NCBI RefSeq assembly: GCF_963678635.1 | Contig: NC_087069.1 | Span: 40,416,831 to 40,480,830 of the forward strand | Reading direction: 5' to 3' | DNA from: Symsagittifera roscoffensis | Lineage: Eukaryota > Xenacoelomorpha > Acoela > Convolutidae | DNA length: 64,000 nucleotides | Shown: piece by piece, positions 9,481-19,789 of the stretch | Layout of the letters: every line of letters starts with the position of its first letter | Numbering within the stretch: the first letter of the stretch is position 1 | Program-made: the position numbers and the translations under genes | The notes under the pieces: model-generated | Database searches by the model: none | Told to the model about the DNA's origin: nothing | What the model saw: the letters and a program-made list of their open reading frames with translations, nothing else

Positions 9481-10383
9481 CCCTTTTGGTGGTATAACGT
9501 TCTGAAATACCCATACGTAGTCTCCCACCGAGTAAGCCTTTGCACCAGCTGCTTTCTTGTCGAATCTTTTCCTCTGCCTTGCCTGTGCCATCTGAGTATT
9601 TCGTCTACACAAATCGTTCAACTCCTGCTCGCGTCTGATCACATCCCTCACGTAGACCTGTGGGGACGTTTTCTTTCCCTCATATTCTGGGTAGAAGAAG
9701 GTTAAGGGTAAAGACTTTTCGTGTCCAGTTAGCATCATGTGTGGACTGACTCCGGTGGTGGAGTGTTGCGTGCTGTTATATGCTCCCATCACATGTGGAA
9801 GGTATCTGTCCCAATCGGTCATGTACCTGGAACAAGATACTCTTAGCATCGACACTAACGTCCTATTCTGTCTTTCCACTAAGCCATTCGTCTGAGGGTG
9901 GTATGTCGTGGAGTGAGCCTGAGCGACCTGTGAGCGTCTCATAAGCTCTTTCTTAAGCTCTCCTACGAAAGCTGTTCTATTATCCGATTGAAACGTCATC
10001 GGACAACCATGTCTCGCTATCCACGTATTGATCAGGTGGTCGCATGTCTCTTTCGCCGAGGCAGTTATGCAGGGCACGGCCTCTGCATACTTCGTAAAAT
10101 GATCTATCATGACCAGCACCTGATTGTAACCATTGTCTGTCATGCATATCTTTTGGTGATCTATTTGCACCACCTCGTTGAATTCAGACGACTCGATCGA
10201 TTGTAAAGGAAATCGCAACTTCCTTGGATCCTTGACCTGTTGGCATGACAGACATGCTGTTACCCATTTATAGCATGCCTTTTTCATCCCAGGCCACTCA
10301 AAGCGCTTCAGGATCCTCTGATATACTTTGTCGATCCCCTGATGGCCCATTTGATTATGTGACCTGAATAATAGTTCTGTCTG
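9442..10383 (-). pseudogene. pol: Element 1 integrase (Ty3/gypsy type)
   Basis: The zinc-binding HHCC motif is visible (RSHNQMGHQG, then CLSCQQ), its first His lying just upstream of the ATG at 10348-10350. The DDE core follows: QIDHQ, then SDNRTAF, then TNGLVERQNR, so all three acidic residues are present. The usual Gly after SDN is Arg. The core proceeds to GVSPHMMLTGHEK and a basic helix (RQRKRFDKKAAGAKAYSVGD). The frame is continuous upstream through a TAG at 10384-10386 and ends in a frameshift before the GPF motif. Integrase inserts element cDNA into host DNA; this copy cannot be made as one intact polyprotein without recoding. Confidence 0.85.
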
Positions 10384-10734
10384 CTAGAGTTGCGGTAACA
10401 CTTTCGCGTTATACTTGTATAGGACTCTGTCTTCCTCCCTTCTTTTGCAAGCCACAATCCCGTCCTTGTTCAAATATAACCTCCCTTCCTTCTGCACGAA
10501 ATATTGTCTCAGGATGCGATAACTATCTTCCTCGAGGTCCCCTTTATCCGGAGAACCATTCTCGATCCACCTTTTCAGGTTGCTTGTCATGCGATCATTT
10601 CTCTGCGCCCTTAGAAGGTCCGAGAGTCTGTATCTTGCCTTCAAGTACGTCTTCATGACCCTCATCTGACTATTCAGCTCGTTGGGCTGATGTGTGTCTT
10701 CTTCCATCTTAACACACCAAATCTTCGCAAACGG
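10384..10734 (-). pseudogene. pol: Element 1 pol: segment upstream of integrase zinc finger
   Basis: A 107-codon ORF plus a short upstream extension lies in one frame between TAA 10735-10737 and TAG 10384-10386. It ends in a stretch typical of the region before the integrase zinc finger in gypsy elements (LRQYFVQKEGRLYLNKDG, then a basic KRREED). It is in frame with both neighbours, so two point nonsense changes alone separate the three ORFs. Confidence 0.65.
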
Positions 10735-11600
10735 TTATGTTTCTTGTTCAAACGGCAGAAGATCAGTCCTGACTACCTCTTTCTGCGGCAACAGGCTTAT
10801 CGAGCGTTTCGATACCGCTATTGTCTCCAAGTCATCCGCTGCGTTGTCAAAGACTCTTTCGCTTGGTATAAGGTAGCGATCGCTGTCAGGATCCTGGTAC
10901 ACCTCTCTGTCCAGGTCCGTTGCTCGAGTTTCCACTAGTAGCGTGTGTATCGCTAGTTCTGACAGTTCTGATCCCGAGCTCGAATTCCTGTCTGAATAGG
11001 TGTCCATTCCTGAGCTTCCTGAATTATCATCTGTCGAAGAGGTTGTGCTGGAGACTGCACGCTCCTCCAGATCATGTCTGTGCTTTCTTCGCACCCATCT
11101 GAACACCCCGGACAAAACCTTGTTCTCTAGGTCCTGTTTCTCATCAGGAATTTTCTCGTCTATCTCAGACTCCCCGGACAAATTTTCTTGTCCCGTGTGT
11201 TGATCTTGTGATCGCTGGTTCTCCTCATCATCCGTCTCCCCGGACAAATAGTCTTGCAGCAGATTTTGTTCTACCTCTTCACCCTCTTTATCCCGGTCCA
11301 CAAAGGTGACGGTTTTCTTTCGCTTGGTGCTCCCCTGTTCTTTCTGTCCGTAAGAAGTACTGGTTAAAATCTCTTGGGGTATTGAGGATACTACTTGTTG
11401 AACTATCGTCCTACAATCCCTCTCGTTCTCTTCGTGCTGTCGTCTGGACGGCATGATCTTCACCTTCTCACTGACTGTTAACGATGTCACTGCTGCTGTC
11501 CACTCGGGGTCATCTCTGGTCACTTCTCTTTCTAACAATCCACCCAGCATCCGCATTACTTGCGGTGTGACCTGCACCGTTTTATCCAATAATGAGAGGC
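10735..11600 (-). pseudogene. pol: Element 1 pol: acidic linker, joined directly to truncated RT
   Basis: About 285 residues rich in Glu, Asp and Ser contain a recurrent LSGE motif (YLSGETDDEE, ENLSGESEID, VLSGVFRW). No enzymatic domain is visible. The right end abuts the truncated RT; here RT motifs B and C, the thumb and RNase H should occur. I infer a deletion whose junction lies near 11590-11605. In the intact family this linker presumably separates RNase H from integrase. Confidence 0.55.
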
Positions 11601-11904
11601 AAGTCCAATGTGGTGAAGAACTTGGCATCACCAAGTTTAGAGAGGCTCTCGTCTATTCGCGGTATCGGGTACGCATCTTTTATCGTTACCGCGTTCAAGT
11701 AAAGAAAGTCGCAACAAAATCTAAGCTGCCCCCTTTCTTTTTCGCCATTAGTACCCCACAAGCCCATGGCAATTTCGAGGGTTCTATCATGTCGTATTCA
11801 AGCAACATTTCTATTTCCGCTCGGCACGCTTGCGATTTGTGTGGCGTCATTCGTCTTGCGCCTTCCCTATGGGGAACGGCGCCCTCTTCAAGTTCGATTT
11901 CATG
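11588..11904 (-). pseudogene. pol: Element 1 reverse transcriptase, N-terminal part only
   Basis: After the protease frame stops at 11905-11907, coding continues in frame (HEIELEEGAVPHREGARR) with the usual fingers region (EMLLEYDMIEPSKLPWACG, VLMAKKKGG). A one-base shift at the C-run near 11729-11733 moves it to the frame reading QLRFCCDFLYLNAVTIKDAY and PIPRIDESLSKLGDAKFF. It reaches TTLDL, the first catalytic Asp block, and ends. The YXDD block, thumb and RNase H are absent, so this copy cannot make active RT. Confidence 0.85.
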
Positions 11905-13833
11905 TTAGACGAAATTACAGCAACCGATTTCCGCCCTATGTTTTGAAAATACATCTGCGTTCCGATTGAGGAGGTCCCGCAATTTTTCGAAATCTCCCTG
12001 ACCTATTTTCCCTTTTAAATGTTCTATCTCTGGCAAAACCGGTTTGTCAGATTCTAGTTCATATGACGAGGGGCGTTCCGGAAAATTCGAGCAGCTTGAT
12101 AAGCCGTCGTCCGTTTCGGATTTCTTTGAAAACAATTTCTGAATAGATTTTAATTCATTAATCCTCTTTAAAATTTTATCTTTATTGGCATGATAGGGAC
12201 AGTCTTTCACACAATGTTTCTCCAAGTTTTGTGTCTCCTCATAGTCGGTCCTCATCGGCAAAGCGTAGCCAAGCTTCTTTCCACGCTGGATTGAAACCGT
12301 GGTGTCCAGTGTGTTCAATAACACATTGACACACAGTCCGTTTCGCGTTACCGAGAAGCTCCGGCCTAAAATCACCGAACTCTGACTATTTGGATTCGGT
12401 ACTAAGCAAACCTGTTTACTATCACTTAACGAATTCAAATTTCTCATTCTAAAAATTGCTACCACCGCTTGTCCTGGTTGTAGTTTTACTTTTCTATCCA
12501 AAAAAATTGGTACCTTGTTTTCGTCTGTTATTATCCTATTAATTGGTCTCTTAACATACTTTCGGTCAGGGTTTCTAATCCGTATCAGACCGCTGTTCAA
12601 GTCAATCATCGCGTCAAAATTCCTGACAAGATCTCTGCCCAGGATGAATTGGTCGGCGTCGTCCAGATTCTCTACCACCAGGAAGCTCATCCAAAGATCC
12701 CGTCCTCCCATGTGGAGGACCGTTATTGGTGTTCTTCCGGCTACGTAGATAGCTCCTCGATTGGCTGCGGCCAGTCGGAGATTCGTAGGAATTAGATCTT
12801 CCCGCGTTAAGCCCATTCTTTCCCAAGTTTTTATCGGCATCACACTCACTACCGCTCCTGTGTCCAGAAGCCCTGTGACTCCGATTTTTGTTCCGTTGGT
12901 GTCGAGCAGATGTGCTGTCACATCTGCTTCATATCCAATGTGTACCGCGTCTTGTTCCATCATGGCGTCATGGCCTATCCTGCGGACTTTGAGTTCCTCT
13001 TCACCCAAATAGATCTGCCCCATTTGGTCATCATCTGTTGTTACATAAGTCCTGGTGTAGATACTGATTCCATCCACGTTCAGCATTATTTGATACGGCC
13101 CATAGACCTCCAGGTAGCGTCCATGAAGTTTCTTCATGCGAGGGCCACCCGTCGTTAGTAGTGCTTGCACAGCTCTCGACTCGGTGCGTGGCTCCACCTG
13201 CCTCAGATAATCTGCATATGTGTCCAAATGCATCAAAGTGAACTCGGATGGTTCACTCAGATTTCTTATTACCTGGTGTCCAGCCACTGGGATTATTGAC
13301 TGTATCTTGTTTCCTTGCGGCACCATGCCGAACCTCTTACCGGAGATCACTTTAAGTTTCATGTTCAAACTGCTTGGTACTTTCGTTTCTTCGAACTCCG
13401 TTGCTTCGAAGGTATTCAGTTGCTCCTGAAGCTTCTCATTTTCCTTTAGTTTCACTTTTTGTTCGGTCTCTTTCGTCACCAATTCCTGTTGTACTCTATT
13501 TAGAGCATCCCTTGCGGCTGCCTTATAATCGATCTTGAAGTCATCAGCCGCAGTTGCTGGTTCCGGCTCACGTGTCTCCTCTGTTACCGCTTGCATTTTC
13601 TTTGCCGCCAGCTCTTGAGGTTTATCTTTTCTGCGTGCCTCTGCTTCACTCAAAAGTCGAGCCTTGCTGGCTTTCACTCTTGACAAAGCTTCTTCATGTC
13701 TTGGATGCTTAATGTCTGCCACTGCATCCCAGAATTGCGGACAATCTGATTTAAAATGACCTTCCAAGTTGCAAAAGAAACACCTCGGGCCGAATTTCGC
13801 AATTACTCCTCTCATGAAATCCTCATGGTCCAA
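11905..13833 (-). pseudogene. pol: Element 1 second zinc knuckle and aspartic protease
   Basis: Near the start is a CX2CX4HX4C knuckle (CFFCNLEGHFKSDC, about 13755-13797). A Lys/Glu-rich helical linker follows, then an aspartic protease with the active-site motif LLDTGAVVSVMP at about 12840-12875 and the later hydrophobic-Gly motif FILGRDLVRNFDA. The last 150 residues lead into RT (LLNRNADVFSKH). The frame opens with TTG directly after an in-frame TAA (13834-13836), so the true protein came from gag. The protease would cleave the gag-pol polyprotein. Confidence 0.8.
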
Positions 13834-15240
13834 TTATGACGCATCTTCGTCCTCGAGGCTAAAGCCTATTGCCTTCATGCCTTGTTTGTAAGCTGGGCAT
13901 GCTGACACATGATGGTCCGTTGAACTGCAATTGGCACAAGAGCGTCTCTTGTCCATATCATCCCTCGTTTTGTACCAATTGTTCCCTTGGTTTGCTGGTC
14001 CGTTGTTAAAATTGCCATAATTGTTCTTTTAGTATCCAGATCTAGAAGGAGGTTTCAACAAAAGATACTCTTTTGACTTGAGCCTCAACTCCTCCGGTGT
14101 TGGCGCATTGGTTGATAGTGGTGTGTAATGCGTTGCTAGCATCGTACGAAGTTCATCATTCTTCACACCATCGATGAATTTTGAGGCTACGACCAGGTTC
14201 ATCCTTCGGTTTGACTCATCCGGTTGGCTGCGTCTTCTCAGCATTTCCAAATCATCGAGAAACTTGTCTATCGTTTCATCTTCTCGTTGCCTCCGTTTCT
14301 CGAAGCGCATCATCGCCTGGTGCCCCTGCACCCCTGATCCGAAACGGTTTAACAAGATTTCGAAGATTTTCTCAGCCGTGTCACGTTGATATTGCTTCTT
14401 GGCCATGACACAGTTCAGGGCTGTCCCTTCCAGGTTGCTGGTGAGCGCGCTGCATTCCTGTCTCTCCGACAAGTCCTCTTCCTCGAAATGCAGCTTCATT
14501 ACCTCTATCCAGGTATCAATACAGCCTTCAGATTCGTCTTTGTAGCATCTTGGTTTCTTAAAGACTCTTCTGGACTTCTCACTGCGTTCATTGTTTCTGG
14601 ATAACCTTGTCAGGAATGTCTCCAAAGACTTGTTTAGGGGTTCAAATGCTGTGGCCATTGCCGTAGCATCCCTTGAGTGTCCCGCCTGAGTGTCCTCACA
14701 CCTCGTCAAAGGCTCTGTATGCGGTGCATCCCTGCAATCCGAATCGCCGTGAGTGTTTCCCGCTTGGCCCACATGACTCCTCCTCGGGCTTGCATGCCCC
14801 CTATTGCCGGAATCACTTCTCCCAGTCGCTTGTGTGCCTTGCGTTGGTCGTTCGTTAGAGGTCTGTCTGTACCCCGTTGAACTTGTTCTACTGTTCGGGC
14901 CCCATGTTCCATTACCCCTTGTGGCATAGCCTGATGAACTGCCCCTGCCTCTAGTGGATCCATACATCTTCCTCTTTTGATGTTCATTGAAGTTCACCCT
15001 CGGTTCCCTGCTGGGACCTCCCGAGTTCGGTTCTCCTTCTTTTGGTCCACTCTTGCTGCTTAGTAGCCCGTCCAACCTATCCATGATAGCCTGAGTTCGC
15101 CTCTCCATCATCGCGTCTATCTTTGTGTCAAGAGTCCCAAGAGACTGCTCTTGCTGAATTCTTAACTTCTCCATGTCGTCTCTTAAGCGTAACTCTCGCT
15201 GTTCCGCCTCTCTTGTCATTCGCGAAAAGTTCTTCGCCAT
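13834..15240 (-). pseudogene. gag: Element 1 gag capsid region with first zinc knuckle
   Basis: The 403-codon ORF 15240-14029 carries a coiled coil at its start, a Ser/Gly/Arg-rich disordered stretch, and a retrotransposon capsid domain in the last 180 residues (RVFKKPRCYKDESEGCIDTW, NLEGTALNCVMAK, FEKRRQREDETIDKFLDDLE). It runs in frame through a TAA (14029-14031) into an Asn/Gly-rich stretch and a CCHC knuckle (CANCSSTDHHVSAC, about 13905-13946), and ends at a TAA (13834-13836). The capsid would form particles and the knuckle bind RNA. All of 15240-11905 is one frame broken only by nonsense codons. Confidence 0.8.
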
Positions 15241-15249
15241 ATGCTCGTC

Positions 15250-15572
15250 CTATCTTTCTTTCAAGCGTTTTTCGCTCATGCCAACTTCTTGTCTATTGCG
15301 GTTTATTTCTTCCCGCAGACTTTCTCTTTCAATGTGAACTGCTCTTTCTAGTTCACTCATCCTTATTGACATCTGTTCATTTTGTTCTCCTAAACTGTCC
15401 ACTATGTTGTTTAAGGCTTCTTCTAGTGCTGCCCCGTTATTCACGAGTGGCGTTACTAGCGGCGGTGCAACGCTGTCGGTCCCAGGTAGCTTCGTGCTGG
15501 TCGAGATCCGGGCCTTGACTCTCTGTCTCGACGTCTTTTCCTTATCTATTTCACGATCCGCTAACGCGTTGC
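15250..15572 (-). pseudogene. gag: Element 1 gag, coiled-coil segment
   Basis: This segment is in frame with the capsid ORF and separated from it by a TAG at 15250-15252. It is helical and Glu/Arg-rich (ERAVHIERESLREEINRNRQ), continuing the coiled coil of the next ORF. It joins the N-terminal gag ORF by a one-base shift near 15573. Confidence 0.65.
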
Positions 15573-16274
15573 CTAGCCCTCTGGTTCTACTCTCTCCAGG
15601 TTGTGGCTCTGAACTTCACCAAATTTGTCCATGGTTCCAGTCTCTCTTCCGACGTGTGCCTCATTCTCCTGGATCGAACTATTGAGGCTGACTTGAGATC
15701 CAAAGTCCCCTTGCTCCTCTTCATCCTCTTCCTCCTGGGATTCACCGTCGTTTCCTGCTCCTCCTCCCATGCTGAATGGAAAGATGTTTCCGAAGGTGTT
15801 CTTCATTCTTTCTGAGAATGATGATGACGTTGTTTGTTTCCCAGTTCCGCCTGCCATCATAATGTTGTCTGTCGGAGATCTTCTAGTTGCCGCTATTTCA
15901 GTCGAGATGTCGGACAGTTCCGACATCTCCTCTCGATCCAATGTCCCGGTGGAAGTGGCAAAATCATGGCCTTGTTCTACCGGAGTAGATTCACTCGCCA
16001 GCCTTCTGCCTCTCCCTTCCAGTCCATTCACTTCCTGGTTGTCGTTCATGGCATGGTCCGTATTGACCTCCACTTCTAACAGTTCTTTTCGCTCTTCTAA
16101 GGTCTTCTGACTTCTTGTTTCAACCATTCTGCCTGAAACCGTCTCCCCTTTGTCGGTCCGGGATCGTTTGATCGAATCCACAAAAGGATCGGTCATCGTT
16201 CTTCTTTGCTTTTCAGGTATAAATTTCCTAGAGCTATTACCTCGTTTCGGTATCCTTGACTTGTCTAGACTCAT
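15573..16274 (-). CDS. gag: Element 1 gag N-terminal region
   Basis: The ATG at 16272-16274 begins a 233-residue polar, largely disordered ORF with a basic start (SLDKSRIPKRGNSSRKF) and an acidic run (EEEDEEEQGDFG). It is the first long frame after the AT-rich leader, and homologous sequence recurs in the duplicated fragments at 28.1-29.1 kb and 34.1-34.3 kb. A motif inside it (ATSTGTLDREEMSELSDIS) is also readable at 28.7-28.9 kb. The start is chosen because composition changes sharply here. Function beyond a matrix-like gag role is unknown. Confidence 0.65.
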   Translation of the reverse strand: MSLDKSRIPKRGNSSRKFIPEKQRRTMTDPFVDSIKRSRTDKGETVSGRMVETRSQKTLEERKELLEVEVNTDHAMNDNQEVNGLEGRGRRLASESTPVEQGHDFATSTGTLDREEMSELSDISTEIAATRRSPTDNIMMAGGTGKQTTSSSFSERMKNTFGNIFPFSMGGGAGNDGESQEEEDEEEQGDFGSQVSLNSSIQENEAHVGRETGTMDKFGEVQSHNLERVEPEG

Positions 16275-16683
16275 TCTCTATTTGTCACTTTATAATGCCT
16301 ACAGACTTAATTTGATTGCTAGTGACCTTATAGTTTTGTTACCAATAATAATGACACAACACAATAAATTTCACAAGATTCTAATAAATAGTGACCACGA
16401 ATCCCTGTATGTTATCAGAGCACAGTTTGTATAAAATGTATTCACACTAACGGATTATCGGTCGTAAGAATTGAAAACTAGCACAATATGATGTTATCAG
16501 TCAATTTAAAAGATAGTGTACTCACTACCCAATCAAGCACAGTTTATATTGATTTAAAATCAAAAACAAAAAAATATATAATGACAGAATATGAATGTCT
16601 CTATGAAAAAAAAACGTATGTGTAATGTACTCTTATTCGGTCGCAGTACAATAGTCGAACTTGTCTTTTAAAGAAAAAGCTCT
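16275..16683 (-). other. Element 1 leader between LTR and gag
   Basis: About 400 AT-rich bases without a long frame separate gag from the LTR-like block. Related sequence occurs at about 29.14-29.49 kb and 34.26-34.62 kb next to gag fragments, which supports its reading as the element leader. Confidence 0.5.
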
Positions 16684-17054
16684 CCCTGCTCGGTGCTGCA
16701 CCAAACAGACAAAACTTTGAAGGCAGTAATTTTCTCAAGTGGGCGTCTATTGCACCCACCGAGTACTGTGTTACCTATCTGCCTTCGGACTGCCCGAGCT
16801 AGACGTACTAAGATCCTCAGGGCAGTCTCTTTTCCCAAAAAGGTATTATGTTACAATCCACACCAATGAGTCACGCTCTTTTTAATATAGACTTAGTGTC
16901 GCGAATATCCGAGTTCGCACCTGTTTTGTTTTGGTCTGGTTCTTATTGAAAGGCAAGTTACCAGTGCAGTCACTGATACCTAGCCTGTGTGCTAATAACC
17001 TAATACCTCTCACTTTAGTCTTTCTCTCGTCTACCTAAGTCCTTTAATAAAATA

Positions 17055-17300
17055 ATACCCCTCCGGATTGGCACAAATAGGACCCTTCCGGACTAATAGA
17101 ATCTAGACCCCTCCGGATTGGGACCCCTCTGAGTTAGTTAAAATGAGACCCCTCCGGATTTGGACCCCTCCGAATTAGCAACTATAAGACCCCTCCGGAT
17201 TCGGACCCCTCCTAACTTGAAAAAATTTTGACCCCTCCGGATTGGGAGTCCTCCGGTTTTGTGAAAGTAGCTTTTCGGAGATTTCCTTCTTTCAACCTAT
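17055..17300 (+). repeat. CCCCTCCGGATTGG minisatellite, LTR copy A
   Basis: At least eight imperfect copies of a unit of about 20-30 bases with core GACCCCTCCGGATTGG occur in tandem with variable AT-rich spacers. Related arrays occupy the equivalent position in the three other LTR fragments. Confidence 0.85.
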
Positions 17301-17943
17301 ACCCCTCCGGATACGTTCTCCGATGCAATTTTGCTCTTTCGATTAACTAGGAAGGGTATGTACTTTTTCCTAGAACCTTCCGGATTGAAATTAAGCCTCT
17401 TATTTGACAATTCACACTAACGGTGAAGTGTCTTATCGCTCGCCTAACTTCGGCTCGATTAAGGTTTTGCTGTGCCTTTAGCCTTCCCTTTTCGTTTAAA
17501 ACAGCCTAAAGTTACTTTATTCAACCGCTATTACCTTTTGGTAAGGGTATAAGGGCTTTTCTAAAAATCTTTTGTAAAACGTGAAGGGTGTACCCTTCCA
17601 AATTGAGGAATTTGCTAAAAACAATCTCAAAAAAATTTCACGCTTACTTCTCCGAAAAAAAAATTTGTCCTTATTAGTAAGCTCAGCTAATTTCTGATCT
17701 ATTGGTACCAAGATCAACTCCATATGCCCAGTAGTTCCAAAGTTATTAACCAAAACGTCTTTTTTCTAAACTCGAAAATTTTCTCTCTTATAGGTTCCGC
17801 CTAACTTTTTCCGCAAATCTGGTCCTTTCGACCTAAAAATTATTGATCCGATCTCAGAAGGCCTATACTCTTCTAGTTCAATGCAAAAGACCCGATCTAA
17901 AACGCTTTAGCTGAAAAAATTTGCCAAAAACTATGCTACCTGT

Positions 17944-18012
17944 ACCCCTACGGATTGATGAATTCACCAAATCAAACACGTTAAGTTCGATTTCTCTGCA
18001 ACCCGGAAGGCT
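17944..18012 (+). repeat. Inverted-arm motif in LTR copy A (diverged form)
   Basis: A left arm CCCCTACGGATT and a right arm AACCCGGAAGGC flank a loop containing AATCAAACACGTTAAG. It aligns with the motif at 19721-19789 and could fold as a hairpin. Confidence 0.5.
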
Positions 18013-19720
18013 TTCGGGTAGCGGGTTTTAAAACTTGTAGATTCACTAGTGGACGTTGTCCGAACAACTATTTTTACTGTTGTAACTCAAAAATTTCAAA
18101 AAATTTTCTGAATTTATAGTGTTTCGTTTTTTCAAAAATCACGAAATTTCGGTTTTCGGTACCAAAATAGTTCCAACCACTCTCGAAGTAAACTTAACCG
18201 GTTCTATCTATTATGGTAGTGCAGTTACGATGTAACACACTACTTTAGCGCTTTTTTCCGTTTCGAAAATATAGATATCTCAAAAATCGCGACTTGTGGG
18301 GGGGATCAAAATATCGCTATTTTGACCCTAAAAACCAGTCTATTTTCGTTGTTTTTCACTGAAAAACGATATAAGACTATTAATATAGGCTAAATAAGTA
18401 ATAATATTAGTAATACTATACCCCTCCGGGTTTGTTTAATATCCGAATTAAGGTGCTTAACTCGGATATTCGCAGTTCGGTGAAGGGTCACTACAGTGCA
18501 GCACTGTCGAGCCCCCCACAGATTACTATCTTAATTTTTGTACCAAAAGGGATACAAAACTTGTTAACGATACCCAACAGTCGATTGTTGTTGTCGTTGA
18601 GCCCCTTCTTGTTGCTCCTTGTACTGCTTGCCGGATCAGTCTTCTCCCAAGACCCTTCCGAATTGAGCGCAAATCAGCTGACCCTTCCAGATTGAGCGCA
18701 ATTTATCATTAACGTGCTTAAATGCTCAAATAACCCTACAGTACAATCCTCACAAACGGGCTACAAAACTGATCGTAACAATCCTGACTGATATAAATGC
18801 CTGTAACAACAACATATCTATCAACAACAAACGGGGGGGTCGGATCACATCTTGTCTGGGGGGATGATTTCTACTGATTTTTTACTTTTTTACTGTTTTT
18901 GGTTCTTTCGGTTATTTTTTATGTTTCTTGTTTTTCTTGGGTACTATGATACTTTTTGTTTGGTTTTATATATATCTTTAACTGTTTTTGGTCACAAACC
19001 TCTCAGGGAACGAGGGAATGGCCGATCCCCCCACCCTTCCTGGTTCGTGAATTTTTGGTCTTAACTAAGTTAAAAAGCTATTCACGGTAATCCGGAAGGC
19101 TTCCGCGTTCCGAACTACCCTTCCGCCCCGGCGGTTTAGGCGTATTAAGGGCGTTAATGTGAGCATCCGCTCGGCGCGTAGTGCTCGTTAACGGTTCTGC
19201 CGGTCATGATGTTAAAAAAGAATAACACCCAGGAGCGCCATAAAAACATGTATGTAACATTCGCCCGGAAGATACATATCGACGAAAAAAAAACTAAGTC
19301 CTAAGACGACTGGCTAACGTCTAAACAGAGCTTTATATGCTTTTCACCGTCTCTACCAAGCCAGTGCTTTCGGTGGCCTTTTCTAACATCGGGTCGACAA
19401 AAACGTTACTGCTTTCGGCTTCGGTCAAAACACTCAAACTAACTTAATTACGTGCAGAAATAGTGAGCTCATGGCTGGGTCTCAGTATCCCCAGACCACG
19501 AGGTCACTCCTAAAAACAGGGCTACTACTATTTATTATATTACTATTGTTTTTGTTCAGTAGATAAAAATCATCATCTCCATCGAAGATGGATCAACCCT
19601 TTCCCCCAACTCCTAGCTTCTCATCCTTATCAAAATGAATCCAGTTGTTAATTAAATTCAAATCAGGACATGACAAGAAGCTAAAAGTTTATATAAAAGG
19701 ATAAAAATCTCAGTTCCGAA

Positions 19721-19789
19721 ACCCTTCCGGATTCTTGAATACACTGAATCAAGCTCGTTAATCTTGATTTTTTCGTAATCCGAAAGGCT
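19721..19789 (+). repeat. Inverted-arm motif in LTR copy A
   Basis: ACCCTTCCGGATT and TAATCCGAAAGGC are near-complementary arms around a loop with GAATCAAGCTCGTTAATC. The same arrangement with perfect arms recurs at 24.69 kb. Confidence 0.65.

Noticed and set aside
6468-15252. Reassignment of TAA/TAG to an amino acid
   Set aside because: Only a handful of TAA/TAG occur in thousands of codons, a TGA also interrupts the frame, and real frameshifts coexist. Decay explains this better than a variant code.
16684-16703. Possible tRNA primer-binding site (GCTCGGTGCTGCACCA on plus)
   Set aside because: It ends in CCA beside the LTR border, but the other LTR copies read ACTA at this point and the T-stem position does not fit a normal tRNA 3' end.
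17040-17300. CRISPR-like array of spaced repeats
   Set aside because: Units are imperfect, spacers vary irregularly and are AT-rich remnants of the same unit; the context is an animal LTR.
18780-18810. GATATAAATGCC as a TATA promoter
   Set aside because: It is shared with LTR D at 35.68 kb, but the TATA-like orientation is opposite to element transcription, so a promoter role is unsupported.
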